This document shows positions 1-5,284 of a DNA stretch of 7,650 bases, piece by piece. The DNA is taken from contig CADCUE010000241.1 of assembly GCA_902805805.1 (NCBI GenBank), positions 1 to 7,650 on the forward strand, in the 5' to 3' direction. A program made the position numbers and the translations under genes. Positions within the stretch are counted from its first letter, which is position 1, and the number at the start of each line of letters is the position of its first letter. The DNA is from an uncultured Frankineae bacterium (GTDB taxonomy: Bacteria; Actinomycetota; Actinomycetes; Mycobacteriales; SCTD01). The notes beneath the pieces were generated by a model. That model searched no databases. It was not told where the DNA came from and saw only the letters and a program-made list of their open reading frames with translations.

Positions 1-192
1 GCTGCCGGGCCACGAGGTCCGGTCCACGCCGTACGACGCACCGTCCGCCGACCACTGCGCACCGGCAGGAGCCGACGACTGGCTCGGCCCGGTCGCGGCC
101 TCGACGCGGTCCTTCGGCCCGGCGGACGGGCTGGCGGACCCGCACGCCACCAGGGCGGTCGCCACGACCGCCACGCCCGCTGCTCGACGCAT
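1..192 (-). CDS. Putative lipoprotein, N-terminal part (3' end beyond the left edge)
   Basis: Reading the minus strand from the ATG at 192-190 gives 64 codons with no stop before the window edge. The product starts with two Arg, then a short hydrophobic stretch (about residues 4-15), then a lipobox LVAC with the lipid-accepting Cys at residue 17. A Ser/Gly/Ala/Pro-rich linker follows, typical of mature lipoproteins just outside the membrane. This is a classic type II signal peptide, so the product is expected to be exported and anchored to the outer face of the cytoplasmic membrane. The only upstream purine run, GAGC, is a weak ribosome-binding site. The functional domain lies outside the window, so no function can be given. 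The last 19 or so residues visible here recur in the decayed copy at 453-510. The gene is divergent from the hydrolase at 590. Confidence 0.72.
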   Translation of the reverse strand, partial: MRRAAGVAVVATALVACGSASPSAGPKDRVEAATGPSQSSAPAGAQWSADGASYGVDRTSWPGS

Positions 193-589
193 GCTGCTCG
201 GCAACGGGCGGGACGTCGGCCTCATCGACATGGCGACCACGCTGCCTCTCGAGCACTGGGGATGCCCGGACGCTACGGCGCGGGAGCGTGCGTGCGCAGC
301 CGTAGAACTACCTGCCGTCGTCCACGACTTCAGCGCCCCTCACGGGGGCGTACCTCTGCAGTCGTCGAGCGGCCGGAAGCGGACGCCTGCGGACACCGCG
401 GAGCCGTGTCTCGCTTGCTCGAGCAGGCAGCGAACTCAGCGGCATGCGCCGTGCTGCCGGGCCACGATCTTCTGTCCGGGCCGAACGACGCGCCGTCCGC
501 CGGCCACAGCCTGGCTCCAGCGGCGACGGCCCACCTCGATGTCCCGGCGGCCTTGTCGTCACGCGCGAGCGGCACCCCCTGGTGGCAGG
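193..589. other. Gene-poor 397-bp spacer between divergent genes
   Basis: No intact, convincing gene lies here. On the plus strand the hydrolase frame stays open upstream of 590, but the translation is compositionally unlike the hydrolase family and is probably not used. On the minus strand an open frame at 330-605 contains the partial lipoprotein duplicate. A hairpin (334-350) sits at the end of that frame. Promoters for the two divergent flanking genes should lie here, but I cannot pick out -35/-10 boxes with confidence. Confidence 0.5.
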
Positions 590-605
590 ATGCGGGGCGT
601 GGCAC
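330..605 (-). pseudogene. Decayed partial duplicate of the lipoprotein gene at 1-192
   Basis: This is a 91-codon minus-strand open frame with no signal peptide. Bases 453-510 match bases 1-58 at 48 of 58 positions by hand alignment without gaps, and the match lies in the same reading frame. The peptides share ADGAS, then Phe or Tyr, then G, and end alike in SWPGS. Weaker similarity appears to continue for some 15 residues on the N-terminal side, with one residue inserted or deleted, and then fades before any signal sequence. Since the exported N-terminus is missing, I read it as a 5'-truncated remnant of a duplicated lipoprotein gene and not a working gene. How far the similarity extends on the other side cannot be seen, because the intact copy leaves the window at base 1. 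The frame's start overlaps the hydrolase start region on the opposite strand. Confidence 0.45.
334..350. terminator. Small GC-rich hairpin, possible terminator
   Basis: CGCCCC at 334-339 pairs with GGGGCG at 345-350 around a 5-base loop, a perfect 6-bp GC stem. There is no T-tract on either side, which is common for actinobacterial terminators but also makes the call weak. It coincides with the 3' end of the minus-strand remnant frame (stop at 330-332). Confidence 0.3.
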
Positions 606-1378
606 CGACCCCGGCTCGGCCGACCGTCGTGCAGGACGAGGCCGCCGGGACGGACCGGGGCACGCTGCTCATGGTGCCCGGCCTTGTGTGTGACGACGAC
701 CTGTTCCGTGACCAGCGGCTGACCCTCGAGGCAGACGTCGACGTGGTCGTGAGCGACGTGTCGCAGGGAGCGTCGCTCGGCGACATGGCCCGCGACGCTC
801 TCGCGGCCGCGCCTCAGCGCTTCGCCGTCGCCGGCCTGTCGATGGGTGGCTACGTCGTCTGGGAGATCCTCCGGCAGGCCCCGGAGCGGGTGACCGCCGT
901 GGCCCTGCTCGACACCAGCGCGCGGCCGGAGACGCCGGAGCAGACGATCCGTCGCAGGGCGCTGATGGCGCTGGCCGAGCGGGACGACTTCGCCGCCGTG
1001 CTGGACCTGCTCTGGCCGTTCGAGGTGGCGCCGAGCCGTCGGACGGACGCCGCGCTCCGGGCTCGGTGCGACGCGATGTTCTGGCGGTCGGGACCGGAGG
1101 TGTTCCTCCGGCAGCAGGAAGCGATCATCGCTCGGCCGGACAGTCGGCCTGAGCTTGCCCGGATCGACGTCCCGGCTCTGGTCCTCTGCGGTCGCGACGA
1201 CGCGATCACCCCGCTCGACGGTTCCGAGGAGATGGCGGCGGAGATCGCAGGCGCCGACGTGGTCGTTCTCGAAGACTGCGGTCACCTGTCGACCTTGGAG
1301 CGCCCTGGTGAGGTCACCACGGCCCTGCGCCAGTGGCTGGCGCAGGTCACGCAGCGACAAGCAGACGGGGGCGCATGA
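590..1378 (+). CDS. Alpha/beta-fold hydrolase
   Basis: This is a 262-residue soluble, probably cytoplasmic hydrolase of the alpha/beta fold. All landmarks are visible. A PGLVCDD segment after the first strand (about residues 30-37) fits the oxyanion-hole region. The nucleophile elbow GLSMGG has the catalytic Ser at residue 84. The acid lies in CGRDDAITP (Asp 204 most likely). The catalytic His is 232, in the EDCGHLSTLERP segment. These wordings, including LLDTSARP and IARPDSRP, match a family of small bacterial alpha/beta hydrolases related to RsbQ and enol-lactonase types; the substrate cannot be told. I chose ATG 590 because family similarity begins about residue 24. GTG at 599 (MAPTPARP) is an equally good start, with AGGA 8 bases upstream. 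The open frame extends further 5' but looks non-coding. A strong hairpin follows 20 bases after the stop, and the gene appears monocistronic. Confidence 0.85.
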   Translation: MRGVAPTPARPTVVQDEAAGTDRGTLLMVPGLVCDDDLFRDQRLTLEADVDVVVSDVSQGASLGDMARDALAAAPQRFAVAGLSMGGYVVWEILRQAPERVTAVALLDTSARPETPEQTIRRRALMALAERDDFAAVLDLLWPFEVAPSRRTDAALRARCDAMFWRSGPEVFLRQQEAIIARPDSRPELARIDVPALVLCGRDDAITPLDGSEEMAAEIAGADVVVLEDCGHLSTLERPGEVTTALRQWLAQVTQRQADGGA

Positions 1379-1398
1379 CAAGCACGAGCTCGGCAGGC

Positions 1399-1419
1399 CC
1401 CTGGCCGCTCGGGCCAGGG
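1399..1419 (+). terminator. Hairpin terminator after the hydrolase gene
   Basis: CCCTGGCC (1399-1406) and GGCCAGGG (1412-1419) form a perfect 8-bp stem with a 5-base loop. It lies 20 bases past the hydrolase stop codon. No T-tract follows, which is usual for terminators in high-GC actinobacteria. Confidence 0.6.
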
Positions 1420-1603
1420 AGCGATCGTGACCACCACTGCCTGCTGAGCAGTTCGGCGTGCGGCCCCGTCGCCCGCTTCTGCCTGCTCAGACCCTCCGCG
1501 CACTCGCTCGTTGCTGCAGAGCTGATCCACTTCGCCCGGGGTCGTGCAGGCTGACGCGCGGGATCGACGGCTGGACTTGTGCAATCCGGTCCTGTGCTCT
1601 GCC

Positions 1604-1617
1604 GACGTCATCACGTC
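1604..1617. promoter_or_regulatory. Short inverted repeat, possible operator
   Basis: GACGT (1604-1608) and ACGTC (1613-1617) form a perfect inverted repeat with a 4-base spacer. It lies about 210 bp before the start of the 1826 gene. No regulator family can be assigned, and a 5-bp half-site could arise by chance. Confidence 0.15.
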
Positions 1618-1657
1618 ACAGCACCGCCGACCGGCACCGGGCCCTGACGGCCCTGCT

Positions 1658-1691
1658 GAACGGCGGACGGGCTCGAACGGCGGACGGGCTC
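1658..1691. repeat. Exact 17-bp tandem duplication
   Basis: GAACGGCGGACGGGCTC occurs twice head to tail (1658-1674 and 1675-1691) with no mismatch. It is non-coding as far as I can see and lies directly before a second, different tandem repeat. Confidence 0.9.
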
Positions 1692-1701
1692 AGGCGGCGG
1701 C

Positions 1702-1749
1702 GGTGCTGCGGTGCTGGGGTGCTGCGGTGCGGGGGTGCTGCGGTGCCGG
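1702..1749. repeat. Three-copy 16-bp tandem repeat
   Basis: The unit GGTGCTGCGGTGCNGG is present three times in perfect register (1702-1717, 1718-1733, 1734-1749). Only position 14 differs (T, G, C in turn). The plus strand is very G-rich. The array ends about 75 bp before the start codon of the exported-protein gene, so it lies in the promoter or leader region of that gene. The period is not a multiple of three, which argues against a coding origin. Confidence 0.9.
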
Positions 1750-1810
1750 GTCGCCGAGCGGGATCCGAGCGACGGAGGAACCGGCGGTGCCATGGACGCG
1801 TCCGAGCAGC

Positions 1811-1816
1811 GTGAGG
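1811..1816 (+). promoter_or_regulatory. Ribosome-binding site deciding the start at 1826
   Basis: GTGAGG ends 9 bases before the ATG at 1826. This site and the signal peptide that begins at that ATG support this start over the open frame extending back to 1544. Confidence 0.5.
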
Positions 1817-1825
1817 TCCTCGAGC

Positions 1826-2605
1826 ATGCTCCGGCGCTCCACGACCGTGTCCGTGGCGGTCCTGCTCTGCGGATCTGCCGCTGCGTGCGCCGGTGAGACG
1901 CCAGACGCCGTCGTCGCGTCACTCGGCTCGGCTGCAGGGTCGCCGTCATCGACCTCCGCACCGTGCCCACGTCCCGACCCCCGGGGTGGTCAGATCATCG
2001 ACTGGGTCCCCTTCGTCGTCGTCGACGGGACCACCTACCAGGCCAGCGATCGCCCGGCTGCCGCCACCGTGCCCGAGTCAGCGCTGGGGGAGGTCGTGGC
2101 GACGGTCCGGTGCCGCATCGCGGACACGGACGCCGGAACGACGTTCCGGGCCCGGGACGGCGACGCTGCCTTCCTGTCGCCGGGCACGGAGCTCCGAGAG
2201 GTCGACGGGTACCGCCGGGACTTCCGGCTGGTGGCGGAGGAGGAGGAAGGCGGTGCCTGGCGGCTCTACGAGCCCCAGCACGTCCGCGGGGCGCGTACGG
2301 GGGAGGACCTGCTCGACCTGCGCGGCAAGGTCGAGCGGATCCACCTGGTCGAGGGCGAGCGCGGTGAGGACGTGCTCGCCACGGTCGCGGACCCGGCGAC
2401 CGTGGAGCGCGTCACGGCGGCCGTGCTTGCTGCGCCCGTCCTGCCGGAGGCGACCGTCCGGGAGCGCGGTGTGGCGGTCCCGTCGTTCGTGCGCTTCGTG
2501 CTCGCCGACAGCACCGAGGTCCAGCGGGCCTGGCAGGTCGAGGCCGGGGTGCTGGCCGGCAGCCTGTCCGCGCCCGACGAGCTGCGGACGGTCTTCGACC
2601 CCTGA
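1826..2605 (+). CDS. Exported protein, probable lipoprotein, of unknown function
   Basis: The product has 259 residues. The N-terminus is MLRRSTT, then a hydrophobic stretch (about 8-15), then SAAAC with Cys 21 as the likely lipidation site. The lipobox is imperfect (Ala in place of Leu at -3), so a cleaved, secreted form is an alternative. A Ser/Thr/Pro-rich linker leads to a segment beginning IIDWVPFVVVDGTTYQA (about 53-69), followed by GEVVATVRCRI and RARDGDAAFLSPGT. From memory, this W-V-x-F ... G-x-x-Y followed by GDAAFL...GT recurs in small exported proteins of unknown function in Gram-positive bacteria. The C-terminal half (about 150-259) may be a second small alpha/beta unit. The start rests on GTGAGG 9 bases upstream and the signal peptide; the longer frame back to 1544 runs through the tandem repeats and is unlikely. 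It ends 47 bp from the stop of the convergent gene. Confidence 0.8.
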   Translation: MLRRSTTVSVAVLLCGSAAACAGETPDAVVASLGSAAGSPSSTSAPCPRPDPRGGQIIDWVPFVVVDGTTYQASDRPAAATVPESALGEVVATVRCRIADTDAGTTFRARDGDAAFLSPGTELREVDGYRRDFRLVAEEEEGGAWRLYEPQHVRGARTGEDLLDLRGKVERIHLVEGERGEDVLATVADPATVERVTAAVLAAPVLPEATVRERGVAVPSFVRFVLADSTEVQRAWQVEAGVLAGSLSAPDELRTVFDP

Positions 2606-2617
2606 GGTGGTCTCACC
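2606..2617. terminator. Weak hairpin between convergent genes
   Basis: GGTG (2606-2609) and CACC (2614-2617) form a 4-bp stem with a 4-base loop immediately after the stop of the 1826 gene. It is in the right place for a bidirectional terminator between two convergent genes, but the stem is short and there is no T-tract. Confidence 0.2.
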
Positions 2618-2652
2618 GCAGGGCCGGACCGGTCGCCTTGCTCCGCCTGCCG

Positions 2653-3627
2653 CTAGGGCCGCTCCTCGGGCGGGCCGCTGCGCGGACTGCCGCCCGGCCG
2701 ACCGTCGTCCGGGCCGATGCTCCCGGCGCGCTGCCCGGCGGCTCGGGTGTCGAAGCGAGCCCCCGGCATGCCCCAGGAGCGGAAGAAGTCTCCGGTGGCC
2801 CGGCACAGGGTGACGTTGACGTCGTTGCCGGCGCCGATCAGTGCCGCCGACGTCGCCGCCGTGCCGGCCTGGGCGGCGGCCGCCCGGTCGGACGGCAGCA
2901 GCAGCGGGTCGTCCGGCCCGACGGCCCCGCGCGTCGCGTGTCGCGCCTGCAGCGCGGTGCGCGCCTCGTACGACAGGAACGTCACGTGCTCCGTGCCGTC
3001 GTCCTGGTCGCGGTAGGCGACGGCGAGCGGCTCGGCGTCGAGGTCCGGGACCACCGCGCCACGCGCGTCGAGACGTCCGGCGTCGCGGACCCGCAGGCCG
3101 AGCAGCTCCCGCTCGGTGGCGCCCGTCCCGATGACCGAGAGCAGGAGCAGCCGGACGTCGGGGTCGGCGCCGCGTGCGGGTACGGGCGAGCTCTGCGGGT
3201 CCGTCGGCGCCGTCGACAGGGGCCGCCACGGCACCTCGACACCCGCTGCTGTCCACCACAGCCGTGGGCCGAAGGCCAGCTGCGACAGCTGCCCCGCGGT
3301 GAGACCGTCGTGCCGCATCGCCAGCTGCTCCAGCGAGCGGCGGGCGACCTCGGCATCGGCCCGACCCGCCGCGAGCAGCTCGGGCAGCCGGCCGAAGGCG
3401 ATCTCGCGCGCGAAGCGGTCCAGCGTCGCGACCGCCGCCCGCACCCAGGGGTCCGGCCGGCGGCACCGCAGGACGAGCAGTCGAGCCGCAGCCGCGACCG
3501 AGCTGTCGTCGAGCAGCGACACCTCGCGCCGGCCGACAAGCGCCGCTCGGGCACGCTCGTCGGCCAGCGCCAGGTCCAGCCCGAGGGCCGGCCGAGTGCT
3601 CCGTCCGCGGTCCGACCCGGGGGTCAC
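2653..3627 (-). CDS. Tyrosine-recombinase-like protein lacking catalytic residues (hypothetical)
   Basis: The product has 324 residues and no signal peptide or membrane segment. The first third (about 40-120) is helical and resembles the SAM-like core-binding domain of tyrosine recombinases. The segment at 159-180, with TGATERELLGLRV, resembles the start of the recombinase catalytic domain (TGLR-x-SELLGL). HVTFLSYEARTAL (214-226) resembles the beta strand that follows in that fold, and PLLLPS (241-246) the next loop. The first catalytic Arg is replaced by Thr 171. No HxLRH box is recognisable and no Tyr occurs after residue 220, so an active recombinase is excluded. The tail from about 292 is Gly/Pro/Arg-rich and probably disordered. 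The GTG start at 3627 overlaps the stop of the DUF59 gene in a GTGA; GTG 3633 is an in-frame alternative two codons earlier. It is the last gene of the three-gene unit. The fold assignment is a tentative reading by eye. Confidence 0.65.
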   Translation of the reverse strand: MTPGSDRGRSTRPALGLDLALADERARAALVGRREVSLLDDSSVAAAARLLVLRCRRPDPWVRAAVATLDRFAREIAFGRLPELLAAGRADAEVARRSLEQLAMRHDGLTAGQLSQLAFGPRLWWTAAGVEVPWRPLSTAPTDPQSSPVPARGADPDVRLLLLSVIGTGATERELLGLRVRDAGRLDARGAVVPDLDAEPLAVAYRDQDDGTEHVTFLSYEARTALQARHATRGAVGPDDPLLLPSDRAAAAQAGTAATSAALIGAGNDVNVTLCRATGDFFRSWGMPGARFDTRAAGQRAGSIGPDDGRPGGSPRSGPPEERP

Positions 3628-3959
3628 AGCCACGACGGGGCGTCGCCCACCGGGCTCTCGTTCACCTGGCCGGAGATGTCGGCCGCGATGAAGTGGTCCC
3701 GGATGTCGACCCGGCACCTGCGCACGCCGGGCAGCTGCTCCACCCGGCGGCGCACCTCGCGGCCGATGTCGATGGCGAACGGCGAGGGGCAGAGCGGGGA
3801 GGTGAGGTGGTAGCGGACCACCACCTCACCCTCACCGTCCGTCTCCACCTCGTCGAGCAGGTCGAGCTCGGCCAGCGTGCGCCGGATCTCCGGGTCCGGG
3901 ACGCTGCCGGCGGCGGTCCGTACCGCCTCGAGGTCGATCTCGGGAGGTGCCAGGGTCAC
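3624..3959 (-). CDS. DUF59/MIP18-family metal-sulfur cluster assembly protein
   Basis: This 111-residue cytoplasmic protein has the hallmarks of the DUF59 (FeS_assembly_P; MIP18, SufT, PaaD) domain along most of its length. There is a PDPEIRRTLAEL helix start (21-32, with the conserved Asp-Pro-Glu), then an acidic turn and a beta strand VVVRYHLTSPLCP with the conserved Cys at residue 57. A helix follows (about 63-77), and the ending LPGVRRCRVDI is typical of the last strand. Family members help place or deliver iron-sulfur clusters or other metal centres on client enzymes. Here the client is unknown; the neighbouring amidohydrolase, or a diiron enzyme elsewhere, are candidates. The GTG start at 3959 overlaps the amidohydrolase TGA as GTGA, and its own TGA overlaps the next GTG in the same way, so it is translationally coupled on both sides. 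A longer open frame upstream overlaps the amidohydrolase and is not used. Confidence 0.85.
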   Translation of the reverse strand: MTLAPPEIDLEAVRTAAGSVPDPEIRRTLAELDLLDEVETDGEGEVVVRYHLTSPLCPSPFAIDIGREVRRRVEQLPGVRRCRVDIRDHFIAADISGQVNESPVGDAPSWL

Positions 3960-5047
3960 TTCGCGACCGCCGCCACGCCCTGGTCCACCTGCGCGTCCTC
4001 GCCGGCCGCCGGCGTCGGCTGCGCGGCGATGCGCTCCTGGCGCCGCACGTCGAACTCGTCGCCCTTGAGCTGCTCGAGCTTGGCGACCGTGTCGATGCCG
4101 TAGAGGCGGGCGATGTTGCCACCGATGATCTTCTCCTTGGTCTCGTCGGTGAGCTCCACCCCGAACTCGTCCGACAGGTCGGCCGGCAGCTCGAAGTCCA
4201 TGAATCGGTCGAGCAGCCACTGCGGGTACCAGATCGGGAAGTCGGTGCCCCACACGATCCGGTCGGGACCCAGCCAGAACAGCAGGTTGGCCATGACCTT
4301 GCCGAACTCGCGCGGCCGGTTGCCGAGGAACATGTTGGCCACGGCGAGGGACGCGTAGACGTTGGGGCTGCGGGCCGACAGCCAGCAGAAGTCGTCCAGT
4401 CGCGGCAGGCCGCAGTGGTCGACGATGAAGTTCAGCTCGGGGTAGAGCGACGACGGCTCGTCGATGTCACGGACGTCGAACTTCTCCAGCGCCAGCGGCT
4501 CGACGGCCGGGCCCTTGTGGAAGTGCATGTTCGTGATGCCGAGCTCGATGCACCGCTCGTACAGCGGGAAGACCATCGGGTCGTTGGCCTTCCACCCCCG
4601 GGACTCGCCGCGCCACTCGGCGGTGTACCACTTGAAGCCCTTCATGCCGAGCTCGACCTGACGGTCGACCTGCTCCAGGGCGTCTGGTGCGCGCGGGTCG
4701 ATCCCGCCCAGGCCGATCAGCCGGTCGGGCGCCCGCCGGATGAGCTCGGCATTGCGCTCGGCGTTCGTGAAACCGGTGTGGTAGAAGTCCATCAGGACCT
4801 GCGTGGACAGGATCGCCATGTCCTGGTCGCCGTTGACGAACATCGTGTCGAGGTACCAGTCGGGGTCGACCTTGCGGAAGACCGTCTCGTAGTCCATGTG
4901 CCACTGCGGCTCGTCCTTGGGGTTGAAGCCGGTGTGGAAGGCGTAGAAGGTCTCGACGAACGCCTCGCCGTACTTGTTCTTGCAGTTCTCCGCACTGGCG
5001 TCCCAGAAGCCGGTGTGGGCATCCATCACGAACTTGCCGTTCTTCAC
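3956..5047 (-). CDS. Amidohydrolase-related (ACMSD-like, amidohydrolase 2) protein
   Basis: This 363-residue soluble protein belongs to the amidohydrolase superfamily with a TIM-barrel fold. Visible landmarks are MDAHTGFWD after the first strand (8-16), GLGGIDPRA (112-120), GMKGFKWYTAEW (134-145), NMHFHKGP (173-180, His 175 and 177), VDHCGLPR (209-216, His 211) and WGTDFP (266-271, Asp 269, the usual catalytic or metal Asp). The first metal motif, normally HxH, reads H11-T-G13, so one expected metal ligand is missing. The sequence closely recalls amidohydrolases encoded beside actinobacterial propane-type diiron monooxygenases; this is from memory. The reaction is unknown. About 40 residues at the C-terminus (from 325) are polar and poorly conserved in appearance. 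The GTG start at 5047 is chosen because AGGAG lies 7 bases upstream and similarity begins there, although the frame stays open to 5443. It is the first gene of the coupled three-gene unit. Confidence 0.85.
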   Translation of the reverse strand: MKNGKFVMDAHTGFWDASAENCKNKYGEAFVETFYAFHTGFNPKDEPQWHMDYETVFRKVDPDWYLDTMFVNGDQDMAILSTQVLMDFYHTGFTNAERNAELIRRAPDRLIGLGGIDPRAPDALEQVDRQVELGMKGFKWYTAEWRGESRGWKANDPMVFPLYERCIELGITNMHFHKGPAVEPLALEKFDVRDIDEPSSLYPELNFIVDHCGLPRLDDFCWLSARSPNVYASLAVANMFLGNRPREFGKVMANLLFWLGPDRIVWGTDFPIWYPQWLLDRFMDFELPADLSDEFGVELTDETKEKIIGGNIARLYGIDTVAKLEQLKGDEFDVRRQERIAAQPTPAAGEDAQVDQGVAAVAK

Positions 5048-5054
5048 GACTTCT

Positions 5055-5059
5055 CTCCT
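5055..5059 (-). promoter_or_regulatory. Ribosome-binding site of the amidohydrolase gene
   Basis: AGGAG on the minus strand, 7 bases before the GTG at 5047. It is the strongest Shine-Dalgarno site seen near a minus-strand start here, and it rules out the longer frame that starts at 5443. Confidence 0.8.
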
Positions 5060-5074
5060 CGTCGGCCAGGCCCC

Positions 5075-5090
5075 CGTGAACTGCGTCACA
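5075..5090. promoter_or_regulatory. CRP/GlxR-like palindromic operator
   Basis: CGTGAACTGCGTCACA matches the CRP-family consensus TGTGA-N6-TCACA at 9 of the 10 fixed positions. On the minus strand it reads TGTGA-N6-TCACG. It lies 27 bp before the amidohydrolase start codon and 15 bp before its ribosome-binding site. That is close to, or downstream of, the expected transcription start, a position that would favour repression. No convincing -10/-35 pair can be named around it. Confidence 0.4.
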
Positions 5091-5230
5091 GTGCCGCAGC
5101 CACCGGCCTTTCCGCAAGACCCGGACCAGCTGGCCGCCCGGCCGGCTCGACGTCTTGCCCGGGCTCGCGGCGGGTGCCAGCATCCCGCGGACCCGGCCGG
5201 ACCGCACCGGCCCGCACCTGGGGAGGCAGT

Positions 5231-5284
5231 GTGGCCGTCGACGGACCGCCCTGCTCCGCTGCTGAGCCCACCATGACCCGTTGA
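5231..5284 (+). CDS. Possible 17-residue leader ORF overlapping the next start
   Basis: GTG at 5231 is preceded by GGGAGG (5221-5226, spacing 4) and opens an 17-residue frame ending in TGA at 5282-5284. That stop overlaps the TTG start of the next gene as TTGA, the same 4-base overlap style seen in the coupled genes on the other strand. The peptide [17 protein letters not shown] has no Trp or His run, so it is not a classical attenuator peptide. An alternative is that ATG 5273 in this frame is the ancestral start of the next gene and a single-base deletion separated them. Speculative. Confidence 0.25.
   Translation: MAVDGPPCSAAEPTMTR

Larger units (their letters stand above)
1379..1825. other. 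447-bp intergenic region with hairpin and tandem repeats
   Basis: No frame here reads like a protein: every open frame is short, Arg/Ala-rich and lacks a plausible start with a ribosome-binding site. The region holds the terminator-like hairpin after the hydrolase, a short perfect inverted repeat (1604-1617), an exact 17-bp tandem duplication (1658-1691) and a three-copy 16-bp repeat (1702-1749), all listed separately. It should also contain the promoter of the exported-protein gene at 1826. Confidence 0.6.

Noticed and set aside
121..132. GGCGGACGGGCT shared with the 17-bp repeat at 1658-1691
   Set aside because: A 12-base match of GC-rich sequence inside a coding signal region can arise by chance; no flanking similarity was found.
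191..589. The hydrolase frame remains open upstream, giving a 395-residue version
   Set aside because: The extra 133 residues are Arg/Pro/Cys-rich and unlike any hydrolase domain, overlap the lipoprotein remnant on the other strand, and alpha/beta-hydrolase similarity starts only after base 655.
308..1381. Long minus-strand open frame opposite the hydrolase
   Set aside because: It is the antisense shadow of a gene with a full Ser-Asp-His triad; its product is low-complexity Arg/Gly/His-rich. Only the 330-605 portion in a separate frame matters.
1444..1490. Inverted pair CTGAGCAG / CTGCTCAG with a 31-base loop
   Set aside because: The stem is only 8 bp with a large loop and cannot be extended; no clear function.
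2078..3466. 462-codon minus-strand frame
   Set aside because: It runs across two convergent genes in the wrong frame and is very rich in Arg, Ala and Gly, typical of frame shadows in high-GC DNA.
2653..3627. Possibility that this gene marks a mobile element or integration site
   Set aside because: Catalytic residues are absent, no attachment-site repeats or tRNA are seen, and it is translationally coupled to metabolic genes.
3947..5284. 445-codon plus-strand frame opposite the amidohydrolase
   Set aside because: It is antisense to a well-supported gene and has no ribosome-binding site. Only its last 18 codons are kept, as a possible leader ORF.
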